From an uncultured Bacilli bacterium (GTDB lineage Bacteria; Bacillota_I; Bacilli_A; RF39; UBA660): 33,477 nucleotides of DNA. The translations under genes were made by a program, and so were the position numbers. Shown here piece by piece: positions 14,463 through 22,287 of this stretch; position 1 is the stretch's first letter, and every line of letters starts with the position of its first letter. The DNA is taken from assembly GCA_934086935.1 (NCBI GenBank), contig CAKOIQ010000010.1, positions 1 to 33,477 on the forward strand. The letters are read 5' to 3'. The notes beneath the pieces were generated by a model. It ran no database searches. It was given only the letters and a program-made list of their open reading frames with translations, and was not told the origin of the DNA.

Positions 14463-15164
14463 ATGAAAAAAGAAAGAATTATTAATTTTATTAAGCTGTT
14501 TATTGTTTTATTTTTATTCTTTAATTTAAGTAGTGTTATAGTTTATTTATTAAAAGAATTTGGTATTAATACTAGTATATTTAATGGTAAGGATGTTGCT
14601 TATTTAAATGCATTGATTGAATTAATTTTATTTGGAGTTGTTTATCTTTTATATCATAAGAAAATTAAGGATGATTTTGATAAATTAAAATTAAATTCTA
14701 AAGATTCTGTTAGTAAAATTTTTAATTATTTTGCATTGTTTTTAGGAATAAAGATTGGTTTTGCTTTAATTACTGGAGTATTAAGTGCTTTACTAGGTTT
14801 AGATGTTACTTCTAGTGAAAATCAAAATGCTATAGATAGTATTACTAATAATGCTCCATTAATGATGCTTATATCTACTAGTTTACTTGCTCCTTTTGTT
14901 GAAGAGGGAATATTTAGATTAGGTATTAAAAATGTAGTTAAGAATAAATATGCTTTTATTTTAATTAGTGGATTAATATTTGGGTTTATGCATATTTTTC
15001 CAACTGATTTAGTTTTGTATGAAGCTTTGATTCAATCTATAGTATATGTAGCAATGGGGGTATATTTGGCTTATATTTATAGTGAAACCGATAATATATG
15101 GATATCAATTATTGTCCATGGGTTAAATAATTTATTAAGTATGGCAGCATTATTGCTATTTTAA
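14463..15164 (+). CDS. CPBP-family intramembrane metalloprotease
   Basis: Membrane protease of the CPBP (CAAX protease and bacteriocin-processing, Abi) family, 233 residues with about seven membrane segments. Catalytic motifs are present: E147-E148-x-x-x-R152 in FVEEGIFRLGI, FGFMH with H177, and H219-GLNN. ATG 14463 is chosen over GTG 14451 because GAGGTG (14453-14458) lies four bases before it. The substrate is unknown; relatives act in prenyl-protein processing, peptide maturation or bacteriocin self-immunity. It directly follows its catalytically dead paralogue, suggesting the two act together. No bacteriocin precursor is evident nearby. Confidence 0.88.
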   Translation: MKKERIINFIKLFIVLFLFFNLSSVIVYLLKEFGINTSIFNGKDVAYLNALIELILFGVVYLLYHKKIKDDFDKLKLNSKDSVSKIFNYFALFLGIKIGFALITGVLSALLGLDVTSSENQNAIDSITNNAPLMMLISTSLLAPFVEEGIFRLGIKNVVKNKYAFILISGLIFGFMHIFPTDLVLYEALIQSIVYVAMGVYLAYIYSETDNIWISIIVHGLNNLLSMAALLLF

Positions 15165-15204
15165 GTAAAAGAGATTATAATAGAAAGAAATTTTGGTGAT
15201 TTAA

Positions 15205-15708
15205 ATGAAAGAAGTATTAGAAAATTTAGTGGGTTTTATTTATTCTCTTAGTATGGGTGATTATTTCTTCTTTATTGGAACATTCTTACTAATTGTTTTA
15301 TTTGTTTATATTTTATATTTAATTAAGTGTAGTGATGTGGAAGAAGAGGTTTCTAGTAATAGTGAAGTAAAAAAAGATAGTTTTGATATTGAAGCTGTTA
15401 CTAAAGCAATTGAGAAGGATTATAAACCGGAGACTATTAGATTAACTAGTTATGAAGAAGAACAAGAAAATAATGCAGTAATTAGTTATGAAGAATTACT
15501 TAAGAATAAAGATAAAAAATTTGTTAGTTATGATGATGAATATGAATTTGAAGAACCAACTTTAAGTGTTAAGAAGTTTGATTTAACTAATACTAGTGAA
15601 ACTCCCGTTATAGATGAATCTAAATTAAAAGTTCAACTTATGAGTTATGAAAAAGAAGAAGAGTTTTTAAAAGCTTTAAAGGATTTACAAAGTAATTTAA
15701 GCCATTAA
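15205..15708 (+). CDS. Hypothetical membrane-anchored acidic protein with SY-E/D repeats
   Basis: A 167-residue protein of unknown function. One strong membrane helix lies at about 20-42 (FFFIGTFLLIVLFVYILYLI), and the rest is an acidic, probably disordered cytoplasmic tail. The tail repeats a short motif: LTSYEEEQE, VISYEELLK, VSYDDEYEF and LMSYEKEEEF, spaced about 15-55 residues apart. Such linear repeats suggest docking sites for a partner protein. GGTGAT (15195-15200) precedes the ATG. The terminator loop contains its stop codon. Nothing in the neighbours fixes its role. Confidence 0.75.
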   Translation: MKEVLENLVGFIYSLSMGDYFFFIGTFLLIVLFVYILYLIKCSDVEEEVSSNSEVKKDSFDIEAVTKAIEKDYKPETIRLTSYEEEQENNAVISYEELLKNKDKKFVSYDDEYEFEEPTLSVKKFDLTNTSETPVIDESKLKVQLMSYEKEEEFLKALKDLQSNLSH

Positions 15709-15722
15709 GATGGCTTTTTTTT
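15699..15722 (+). terminator. Rho-independent terminator over the stop codon
   Basis: AAGCCAT (15699-15705), TAAG loop, ATGGCTT (15710-15716), then eight T. The stop TAA (15706-15708) is the loop. Confidence 0.88.
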
Positions 15723-15763
15723 ATTCTTTATGTTATACTTGCTAACGTATTGAGGTGGTTTCG

Positions 15764-17032
15764 ATGAAACTTTGGACGGAAACTTTAGGTTGTAAAGTTA
15801 ACACTTATGAGACTGAGGTTATTAAAAGTGAATTTTTAAATAGTGGTTATACTTTAGCTGAAGATGTGACTGATGCGGATGTAGTGGTTGTTAATACTTG
15901 TTCTGTTACTAATCAAAGTGATGCTAAAAGTAGAAAAGTTATTAGAAGATGTAAAAGAGATAATCCTGGAGCTGTTATTGTAGCTTGTGGTTGTAGTACC
16001 CAACATCATCAAGATGAATTAAAAGAATTGGGAATCGATATTTTAATTGGTAATAAAGATAAGACTAAGATCGTTAGTTATGTCGAAGAGTTTTTAAAAG
16101 ATCATAAGAAGGTATCTAATTTTTATGATTTATTACATAGTGATTTTGAAGATATGACTATTAATCATTATGAAGATAGAACTAGAGCTTTTGTTAAAAT
16201 TCAAGATGGATGTAATAATTATTGTGCTTATTGTATTATTCCTTACTTAAGGGGGACGATACGCAATAAGGATTTTGAGGTGGCAGTTAAGGAAATAAAT
16301 GATTTAGCTAATAATGGGTTTAAAGAAATTGTTTTAACGGGTATTCATACAGGAAGTTATCCAAGATTAACTGATTTAATTAAAGAGATTAGTAAGAATC
16401 CTTATTTGGAAAGAATTAGAATTAGTAGTATTGAGATAACTGAGTTAGATGATGAATTTTTAGAAGAATTTAAGAATAATAAGAAGTTATGTGATCATAT
16501 GCATGTACCTGTTCAAGCTGCTTGTGATAATACTTTAAGAAAGATGAATCGTAAGTATGATATGGAAAGATATGTTTCTATTATTAATAAGTTAAGAGAG
16601 GTTAGACCGGATATTAATATTACAACTGATTTAATTGTGGGTTTTCCATCTGAAACTAAGGATGATTTTGAAGAAAGCTATAATAACGCTAAATTAATTA
16701 AATTTGGTAAGATTCATGTATTTCCTTTTTCTAAAAGGGATGGTACGGTGGCTGCTAGAATGGAAAATTTAGTTAGTGATCAAGAAAAGGATGAAAGAGC
16801 TCATAGAATGATTGAGTTGTCTAATGAGTTAGAGAATGATTATTATGTTAAATTTATTGGTAGATGTTTAAATGTTTTAGTAGAAGAGGTATTTGATGAT
16901 TATTCTACTGGTCATACTTCTAACTATATTAAAGTTAAGATTAAGGGTAAGCTTGAACATAATAGAGATTATTTGGTTAAGATTGTTGAGGTAGATGGAA
17001 CTACTGTTTATGGGGAGGCTATTGAAAAATAG
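15764..17032 (+). CDS. mtaB: tRNA t6A37 methylthiotransferase MtaB
   Basis: Radical-SAM enzyme that adds a methylthio group to t6A37 of tRNAs reading ANN codons. It is 422 residues from ATG 15764; GAGGTGG (15752-15758) sits five bases upstream, so the in-frame GTG at 15755 is rejected. The N-terminal cluster cysteines are C10 (LGCKVN), C46 (NTCSVTN) and C77 (CGCSTQ). The SAM cluster is C150-x3-C154-x2-C157 in DGCNNYCAYCIIP. A TRAM domain ends the protein. TETLGCKVNTYE at the start identifies the MtaB rather than the MiaB subgroup. Its stop lies within the 3' arm of the terminator. Confidence 0.93.
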   Translation: MKLWTETLGCKVNTYETEVIKSEFLNSGYTLAEDVTDADVVVVNTCSVTNQSDAKSRKVIRRCKRDNPGAVIVACGCSTQHHQDELKELGIDILIGNKDKTKIVSYVEEFLKDHKKVSNFYDLLHSDFEDMTINHYEDRTRAFVKIQDGCNNYCAYCIIPYLRGTIRNKDFEVAVKEINDLANNGFKEIVLTGIHTGSYPRLTDLIKEISKNPYLERIRISSIEITELDDEFLEEFKNNKKLCDHMHVPVQAACDNTLRKMNRKYDMERYVSIINKLREVRPDINITTDLIVGFPSETKDDFEESYNNAKLIKFGKIHVFPFSKRDGTVAARMENLVSDQEKDERAHRMIELSNELENDYYVKFIGRCLNVLVEEVFDDYSTGHTSNYIKVKIKGKLEHNRDYLVKIVEVDGTTVYGEAIEK

Positions 17033-17040
17033 CCTTTTTT
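17016..17040 (+). terminator. Rho-independent terminator after mtaB
   Basis: AGGCTATT (17016-17023), GAAA tetraloop, AATAGCCT (17028-17035), then T6. The last codons and stop of mtaB form the stem. Confidence 0.88.
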
Positions 17041-17041
17041 G

Positions 17042-17050
17042 TGGTATAAT
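17042..17050 (+). promoter_or_regulatory. Extended -10 promoter upstream of the adhesin leader
   Basis: TGGTATAAT gives a perfect TATAAT (17045-17050) with the TGn extension. No good -35 is seen because the mtaB terminator lies there. Transcription from here would include the structured region 17082-17179. Confidence 0.5.
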
Positions 17051-17066
17051 CTATAGCAACAAGGGA

Positions 17067-17179
17067 TATTATTACTTGAAGGGGTGCTAAATCATATTTC
17101 AGACAAACTTAAGTGTATAATATTGTAAAACTGGAACAAAGATTTGCTTTTTTAGACAAAATATGATACAATAGCACCC
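17067..17179 (+). promoter_or_regulatory. Long imperfect inverted repeat; possible structured leader or small RNA
   Basis: GGGTGCTA (17082-17089) pairs with TAGCACCC (17172-17179), and ATCATATTT (17091-17099) pairs with AAATATGAT (17159-17167): 17 pairs enclosing about 59 bases. A second helix, with arms near 17068-17081 and 17108-17122 (ATATTAT with ATAATAT, plus CTTGAAG with CTTAAG), crosses the first, so the two are alternative or form a pseudoknot. AGACAAA occurs twice (17101 and 17154). The 3' arm overlaps the -10 box of the adhesin promoter. It resembles no RNA family I recognise. Confidence 0.4.
17144..17172 (+). promoter_or_regulatory. Promoter for the adhesin-sortase genes
   Basis: TTGCTT (17144-17149), 17 bases, TACAAT (17167-17172). 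AGAGGG at 17192-17197 is the ribosome binding site for the ATG at 17205. Confidence 0.55.
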
Positions 17180-17204
17180 GTAAACAAAGAAAGAGGGTTT
17201 TGGT

Positions 17205-19064
17205 ATGAAAAATTTAAAGAAAATTATATTTGTTTTTCTTGCTGGTATTTTATCTTTTATGGGATTAAATACTAAAGTAGAAGCTGCTACTGCTCCTAGT
17301 ACGATTAAAACAGGTGATGTAATTAAATTAGGTGATTATCTTCCTAATATGCCTGTTGTTCATTTTAAACCTTTAGCTAATGGCGTATGGGTTTATTGTG
17401 AAAATGAAGGACTTAGATATTGGTCTAATTACACTATGTATGTTAGTGGTAAAGTAAATGATGGATTCATTTATATTTTAGAAAATAGACCTAATACTGG
17501 GGATTCAAAAAAAGATTACTATATTATGCAAATTGCTGTATGGTGGTATGAAGATATTTTAACTGGTAAAGATAAAAACTTATCTGCTAGTGCAAAACAA
17601 TACATTACTAATAATGCTAATTCTAATAGTATGTGTAAAAGTATTTATAATTTAGTAAATGGTGCTAAAAATTATAAACAACAAAATGGTTATATTAAAT
17701 TTGATACTAATAATGTTACATTTACTGAAGAAAATGGTTATTATATTTCAAGCGTAATTAAAATTAATTATCTTGCTAATAAAATGAATGATATTACACT
17801 TAGTGGTGCTCCAAGTAATACTACTATTATTAATAAAACTAATAGTAACGGAGTTATGTCATTCCAAATTAAAGTTCCAGTAGCATCTATGGTTCCAGCA
17901 CAAACATTAAAAATTAAAATTAATGCTTCTGGTACTTATACTATTAAAAGTTTATATGACTATTATTTAAATGCTCAATGGCAAAAAGTTATTTATGGTC
18001 AAATTTATACAGATAGTTTTAATGTTTCTGATAGTAAAGAAGTATCAGTAAGTAGACCTGATGAACATCATAATAAATTAATTATTAATAAAGTTGATGA
18101 AAAAGGTAAATACGTAAGTGGTGCTGAATTAGTTTTATATAAAGGTGACTGTTTAAATACTAAATGTGAAGATGCGTATGCAAATTGGACTACAACAAGT
18201 GAATCTAAAATATTTAAAGATATTCCTGTAGGTAAATATACTTTAGTAGAAACTAAAGCTCCTAAAGGTTATCGTATAGCTAATAAAATGATTATTAATA
18301 TTAACAGTGATAATGCTGGTTTTACTTATAAAATGATTGATAAAGCTGAATTAAGTGTAAAAATTAGTAAAACTGATATTACTGGTGATAAAGAAATTCC
18401 TGGTGCTACTTTAGTAGTTAAAGATTCAAAAGGAAATGTTGTTTCTACTTGGATTAGTACTAATGAAGCAAAATATATTGTTTTAGAACCAGGTGAATAT
18501 TCTTTAACTGAAACAATTGCTCCTAAAGGTTATATTTTAAGTAAAACTTCTATTTACTTTAAATTAGATGACGCTGGTAGTGTTTATGAAAAAAATACTA
18601 ATGGAGAATATGTTAAAGTTGATCATATTAAAATGATAAACTTAATTAAAGAAGCTATTAATATTACTAAATTAGATAGTGCAACTAATGAAGCTGTTAG
18701 TGGAGCTATCTTAGTTTTAAAAGATTTAGAGGGGAAAACAATTGACCGTTGGACAACTACTGATGAATCTCATTATGTAAGTTTAGAAGAAGGAGAATAT
18801 ATTCTTACTGAAGAAAGTGCTCCTAAAGGCTATGTCTTAAATAAAGAAGGAATTCATATTAAAGTTGATGCTGATAATAATTTATATATTAAAAATGCTA
18901 ATGGCGAATATGTAAAAGCTAATGGTGTTATTATGTATAATACTCCAGAAGAAGTAATTGTGGTTCCTAAAACTGGATTAACAAGTACTTTAACTTATGT
19001 AATTGGTACAATAACATTAGCTGCTGGTGCAATTGTGTTATTTAAAAATGAAAAGAAATGTTAA
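17205..19064 (+). CDS. Sortase-anchored adhesin with thioester domain and three SpaA/Cna-B domains
   Basis: A 619-residue wall protein. A signal peptide (about 1-27, ending KVEAA) is followed by a thioester domain: C65 in VWVYCENEG and Q109 in IMQIAVWWY match the Cys and Gln that form an internal thioester in streptococcal adhesins. Three SpaA/Cna-B repeats follow, with probable isopeptide lysines K296, K389 and K489 and partner glutamates in TLVETKAPKGY, SLTETIAPKGY and ILTEESAPKGY. The C-terminus has the sorting signal VPKTG (587-591), a hydrophobic helix and a basic end with a terminal Cys. The motif differs from LPXTG in having Val. The next gene is a sortase that overlaps this one, its probable anchoring or polymerising enzyme. 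Confidence 0.88.
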   Translation: MKNLKKIIFVFLAGILSFMGLNTKVEAATAPSTIKTGDVIKLGDYLPNMPVVHFKPLANGVWVYCENEGLRYWSNYTMYVSGKVNDGFIYILENRPNTGDSKKDYYIMQIAVWWYEDILTGKDKNLSASAKQYITNNANSNSMCKSIYNLVNGAKNYKQQNGYIKFDTNNVTFTEENGYYISSVIKINYLANKMNDITLSGAPSNTTIINKTNSNGVMSFQIKVPVASMVPAQTLKIKINASGTYTIKSLYDYYLNAQWQKVIYGQIYTDSFNVSDSKEVSVSRPDEHHNKLIINKVDEKGKYVSGAELVLYKGDCLNTKCEDAYANWTTTSESKIFKDIPVGKYTLVETKAPKGYRIANKMIININSDNAGFTYKMIDKAELSVKISKTDITGDKEIPGATLVVKDSKGNVVSTWISTNEAKYIVLEPGEYSLTETIAPKGYILSKTSIYFKLDDAGSVYEKNTNGEYVKVDHIKMINLIKEAINITKLDSATNEAVSGAILVLKDLEGKTIDRWTTTDESHYVSLEEGEYILTEESAPKGYVLNKEGIHIKVDADNNLYIKNANGEYVKANGVIMYNTPEEVIVVPKTGLTSTLTYVIGTITLAAGAIVLFKNEKKC

Positions 19065-19698
19065 GGTTACAATTGGTGTTTTAACAATATTTATTGGAAT
19101 TTGTGTTCTTCTTAGTACATATTTTAATTCAACTAAGTTAGAAGTGTTTGATGATATGAATGAAGAATATTATAATCAGGTTGTTTCTATTGCTGATGAA
19201 GTTGAAGAAAAAGAAGATGAGGTTCCAGAAATTAAACAGGTAGAAATTACTACTAAGACTACTAATACAACAACTAAGGTAAAAACAACTACTGATATTT
19301 CTAAGTTATATATTGGTACTTTAAGTATTCCAAAGATTAATTTACAAAGAGGTTTCTTTGATATTAATTCAAAATATAATAATGTTAATAAGAATATTTA
19401 TGTTCATCCATCATCAAGTTATCCAAATTCAATGAATGGTAATTTGATTTTGGCAGCACATTCAGGAACTAGTTCAATATCTTATTTTAAAAATCTTTAT
19501 AAATTACAACCAAACGATGATATTTATGTTAAATATAAAAATAAAGAATATCATTATCAAATAAAAAAGATTTACAAAGTTGAAAAGACTGGTTCAGTAA
19601 GTATTCAAAGAAATAAAAATGTTTCAACATTAACATTAATTACATGTTCAAAAAATGATAGTACAACTCAAACAGTTTATATTTGTGAACTAGTTTAG
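19048..19698 (+). CDS. Sortase-like transpeptidase with unusual active site
   Basis: A 216-residue membrane-anchored sortase; an N-terminal helix (about 5-25) is followed by an acidic/Thr-rich linker and the beta-barrel. H138 in LILAAHSGTSS and C200 in STLTLITCSK are the catalytic pair. The arginine expected in the strand after the cysteine is missing; the strand reads TTQTVYICEL, so Q208 is at or near its place. ATG 19048 overlaps the adhesin by 17 bases; the GTG at 19027 is possible but less likely. Tight coupling to the adhesin gene suggests it processes that protein's VPKTG signal. Enzyme class is uncertain. Confidence 0.85.
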   Translation: MKRNVKVTIGVLTIFIGICVLLSTYFNSTKLEVFDDMNEEYYNQVVSIADEVEEKEDEVPEIKQVEITTKTTNTTTKVKTTTDISKLYIGTLSIPKINLQRGFFDINSKYNNVNKNIYVHPSSSYPNSMNGNLILAAHSGTSSISYFKNLYKLQPNDDIYVKYKNKEYHYQIKKIYKVEKTGSVSIQRNKNVSTLTLITCSKNDSTTQTVYICELV

Positions 19699-19737
19699 AG
19701 ACGAAATAAAAAGAATAAAAAGGTTGGGGTGATGAAA

Positions 19738-20529
19738 ATGGTAGAGATTTCTCTATGGAATAAGATTAAAACAATATTTAGTCTTATATTTTCATCACCT
19801 CTTTTTTTAGTTTTACTTTTTGGATTTTTACTTATGGTTGTAGATATATTTGTAATATCTAAAAAGCAAAAAATAACTAAAATATCTTATTTAATAGTAA
19901 GTTTAGTAATTATAGGATTATTACTTAAGAATTATTTTTCCTCATTGTTTAGTATTTTTGATACAATCTTTAAAAATATAGTAACTATAATATATTTTCC
20001 AAGTGTATTAGAGTATATAATAATGCTTATAGTAAGTTTAGTAATTTTATTTATTAGTTTATTTAGTAAAAAAACTAATAAGAAAGTTAGAGTTATTAAT
20101 TCATTTGTATTTTCAACTAATATATTTTTGTTTTTCTTGATATTAGATCAAATATCTAAAAATAAAATAGATTTATCTAATAAGGTAAGTATTTATTCGA
20201 ATGAAAATTTAATGGTTTTATTTGAATTATCTATTTTAATATTTATTATATGGATAGTAGGATTAATTTTATATAAAATAATATATACTATTATTCATAA
20301 AGATGATAAACCACTTAACTTTTATGATGCACCCGAATTACCAAGTACAATAGAAGAATTAAGACAAAAAGAACTTATACCTGAACCTAAAATTGAATAT
20401 ATTGTAGTTGAAAAAGATAAAGCAAAAGAAGATAAAGATGATTTATCAGATATGTTTACTTTAGAAGAATATAAACAAATGAGACAATTATTACAAGAAA
20501 TTAAAGATAAACAAAATAAAGAGGATTAA
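19738..20529 (+). CDS. Hypothetical membrane protein next to sortases
   Basis: A 263-residue protein with about five membrane helices, then a charged cytoplasmic tail of ~65 residues ending in a likely coiled coil (YKQMRQLLQEIKDKQNKED). No family recognised. GGGGTGAT (19726-19733) favours ATG 19738 over GTG 19729 or ATG 19732. It follows the sortase by 39 bases with no terminator and so belongs to the adhesin unit, perhaps as an assembly or membrane partner; this is inference from position only. It converges on the minus-strand sortase and shares a terminator with it. Confidence 0.7.
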   Translation: MVEISLWNKIKTIFSLIFSSPLFLVLLFGFLLMVVDIFVISKKQKITKISYLIVSLVIIGLLLKNYFSSLFSIFDTIFKNIVTIIYFPSVLEYIIMLIVSLVILFISLFSKKTNKKVRVINSFVFSTNIFLFFLILDQISKNKIDLSNKVSIYSNENLMVLFELSILIFIIWIVGLILYKIIYTIIHKDDKPLNFYDAPELPSTIEELRQKELIPEPKIEYIVVEKDKAKEDKDDLSDMFTLEEYKQMRQLLQEIKDKQNKED

Positions 20530-20548
20530 TTAATTTTAATCCTCTTTT
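20518..20548. terminator. Bidirectional terminator between convergent genes
   Basis: AAAGAGGATTAA (20518-20529) pairs perfectly with TTAATCCTCTTT (20536-20547), loop TTAATT. T runs lie on both strands. Stop codons of both convergent genes are inside the stem. Confidence 0.9.
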
Positions 20549-22146
20549 ATTAATTTAGCATGTACAACTAAGCGATTTTTAGTTCCATTTGAACACGTTG
20601 ATAATGTTAAGATTTTATCATTAGCACTAAATGTTTGATTAAAATCATAGATGCTTCTTTTAGATAACATAGTTAGGAAACTTAGATAGTCACCATCACT
20701 TTTGAATTCAGTTTCTAAATAATCTGTAACTACGGGAGTAGTGTAGATTGAAAATATTTGCCATCTCATATTTTCTTTAGTTGTGTTAAATGTAATTATT
20801 TGATTTTTAGTTTTCTTATACCAATAACTATTAAGAGCATATCTTAAAGTACCAAACATTTTTTGATTTGCTAAGTTGTGTCCATAGATAATTGTGTTTT
20901 TATCTAGTTCATCAATATTATTGCGATAATCCATGAAGATCCAACCATGACGATTTTTATTTTGATAGTAATCTCTTTTTAAGTAATAGTTATTGTCTTT
21001 TTGTTTAACAACAGGGTAGTCAATATTAGTATTATTAACCGTTAACCAACCAACTGTATCGGGATTTATTTCTAAAAGTTTTTCAAATACTTTATCATAT
21101 TTAATATCATAAATAGTAGTTGTGGTTTCTTTAGTAGTTCCATTCGTTATTTCATTAGCTTTAGTTGTAGTTGTAGGAAGATTATTAACAACTGAATCTT
21201 TTAATATTTTATTAAGATCAGCTTCAATATTTTCTTGATTATGATTATCACGATAATTTTGATATATATTATAACCAAGCATACCAGCAACTACTAAGAT
21301 TATACATAATAAGGTAAGTTTAATAATGTTTAAATTAAATTGTTTAAGAAAGTTTTTTTCTTTATAATCTTTACTATAATTTATTTTAAATGAAATATTA
21401 AAATCATCTAATATTTTTTCATATTTATTTTTATATTTAGTAATAATATCATATATTTCATTTATATTTCCTTTTTCATCGACAATAACTTTAATATTAT
21501 TTTTTTTATTTTCAGTTAAAGTATCTAAAATATAAATAAAAGTTTCTTTATTAAAAGTTTTAAATTCAATTGTTTTTAAATATTTATTTATTTTAATGAA
21601 GGATTCAAAGTCTTCTTTATCTTCATTAGTAAAATTATCAATAATGATGTTCTTTTTATAAAAAATATCACTATAAGTATTTATGTTATTTGAATTTAAA
21701 AAGTTACTTGTAAATAATATTTCAGAACGCACAGTTATTTTGAGATTATTATTTTTATCTAGTCTTTCTAAAAGAGCAGGAGCAATATCAAAAACATTTA
21801 AATTTTCAATATATCTGTTATCTAGAAGTTTCATGAAGGTATCGTAATTAATTCTTTTATCTGGTTTAATATAGATGTCTTTAATATTAGGGATATGATT
21901 TAAAACAGATAATGTGCTTAAGATAATATCATAATCTTTTATAATTGTTTTTTTTATGTTTTGTTTAATTATTATGACATTTAAAAAGGAAGATACTAAT
22001 TCAAGATTATTATTTATGTAATCTGTACTAAAAACGATTTCTTTAGTATCAATTACATTTGTATTATTTAAATCTGTTTTAATATCTTTTGTGTATTTAT
22101 CTATTGTTAATAAATTTTTACCTATTTTAAATATTATCTTATCCAT
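20536..22146 (-). CDS. Class B-type sortase with large N-terminal cytoplasmic domain
   Basis: A 536-residue protein. Residues about 1-270 precede a single membrane helix (about 274-294) and therefore should be cytoplasmic; they are rich in Asn, Lys, Ile and Leu with repeating strand/helix patterns and match no domain I know. After the helix comes a Thr-rich linker (about 324-345), then a complete sortase: WLTVNNTNIDYPVVK, H423 in IIYGHNLANQ, C518 in LTLSTCSNG and R525 in NRLVV, in class B order. An ordinary class B sortase is about 230-260 residues with only a short N-terminal anchor, so the front half is an unusual fusion. It is the only gene on the minus strand apart from the tRNA, and lies opposite the adhesin cluster. 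Confidence 0.9.
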   Translation of the reverse strand: MDKIIFKIGKNLLTIDKYTKDIKTDLNNTNVIDTKEIVFSTDYINNNLELVSSFLNVIIIKQNIKKTIIKDYDIILSTLSVLNHIPNIKDIYIKPDKRINYDTFMKLLDNRYIENLNVFDIAPALLERLDKNNNLKITVRSEILFTSNFLNSNNINTYSDIFYKKNIIIDNFTNEDKEDFESFIKINKYLKTIEFKTFNKETFIYILDTLTENKKNNIKVIVDEKGNINEIYDIITKYKNKYEKILDDFNISFKINYSKDYKEKNFLKQFNLNIIKLTLLCIILVVAGMLGYNIYQNYRDNHNQENIEADLNKILKDSVVNNLPTTTTKANEITNGTTKETTTTIYDIKYDKVFEKLLEINPDTVGWLTVNNTNIDYPVVKQKDNNYYLKRDYYQNKNRHGWIFMDYRNNIDELDKNTIIYGHNLANQKMFGTLRYALNSYWYKKTKNQIITFNTTKENMRWQIFSIYTTPVVTDYLETEFKSDGDYLSFLTMLSKRSIYDFNQTFSANDKILTLSTCSNGTKNRLVVHAKLIKED

Positions 22147-22203
22147 ATATTTATAATAACATAAGACAATAATTATTTAAAGATTTAAAAATTATTTTCT
22201 TTT

Positions 22204-22216
22204 AGTTTGACAAACT
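22204..22216. promoter_or_regulatory. AGTTTG-A-CAAACT dyad in divergent intergenic region
   Basis: A perfect 13-base inverted repeat between the minus-strand sortase and tgt. It contains TTGACA (22207-22212). A nearby TGAG-AAAGA-CTCA hairpin lies at about 22220-22233. It could be an operator or -35 element; no dedicated regulator is adjacent. Confidence 0.3.
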
Positions 22217-22261
22217 CCAGTGAGAAAGACTCATTCCTTTCTTTATTTTTAGGTAAATGTT

Positions 22262-22270
22262 TGGTATAAT
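22262..22270 (+). promoter_or_regulatory. Extended -10 promoter for tgt
   Basis: TGGTATAAT with a perfect TATAAT at 22265-22270; the -35 region is T-rich without a good match. GGTGAT (22278-22283) follows as ribosome binding site. Confidence 0.5.
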
Positions 22271-22287
22271 TTTCATTGGTGATGAAC

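Noticed and set aside
17041..17204. tracrRNA or CRISPR-associated RNA
   Set aside because: No repeat-spacer array, anti-repeat or cas gene is present in the window; the resemblance was only AT-rich hairpins.
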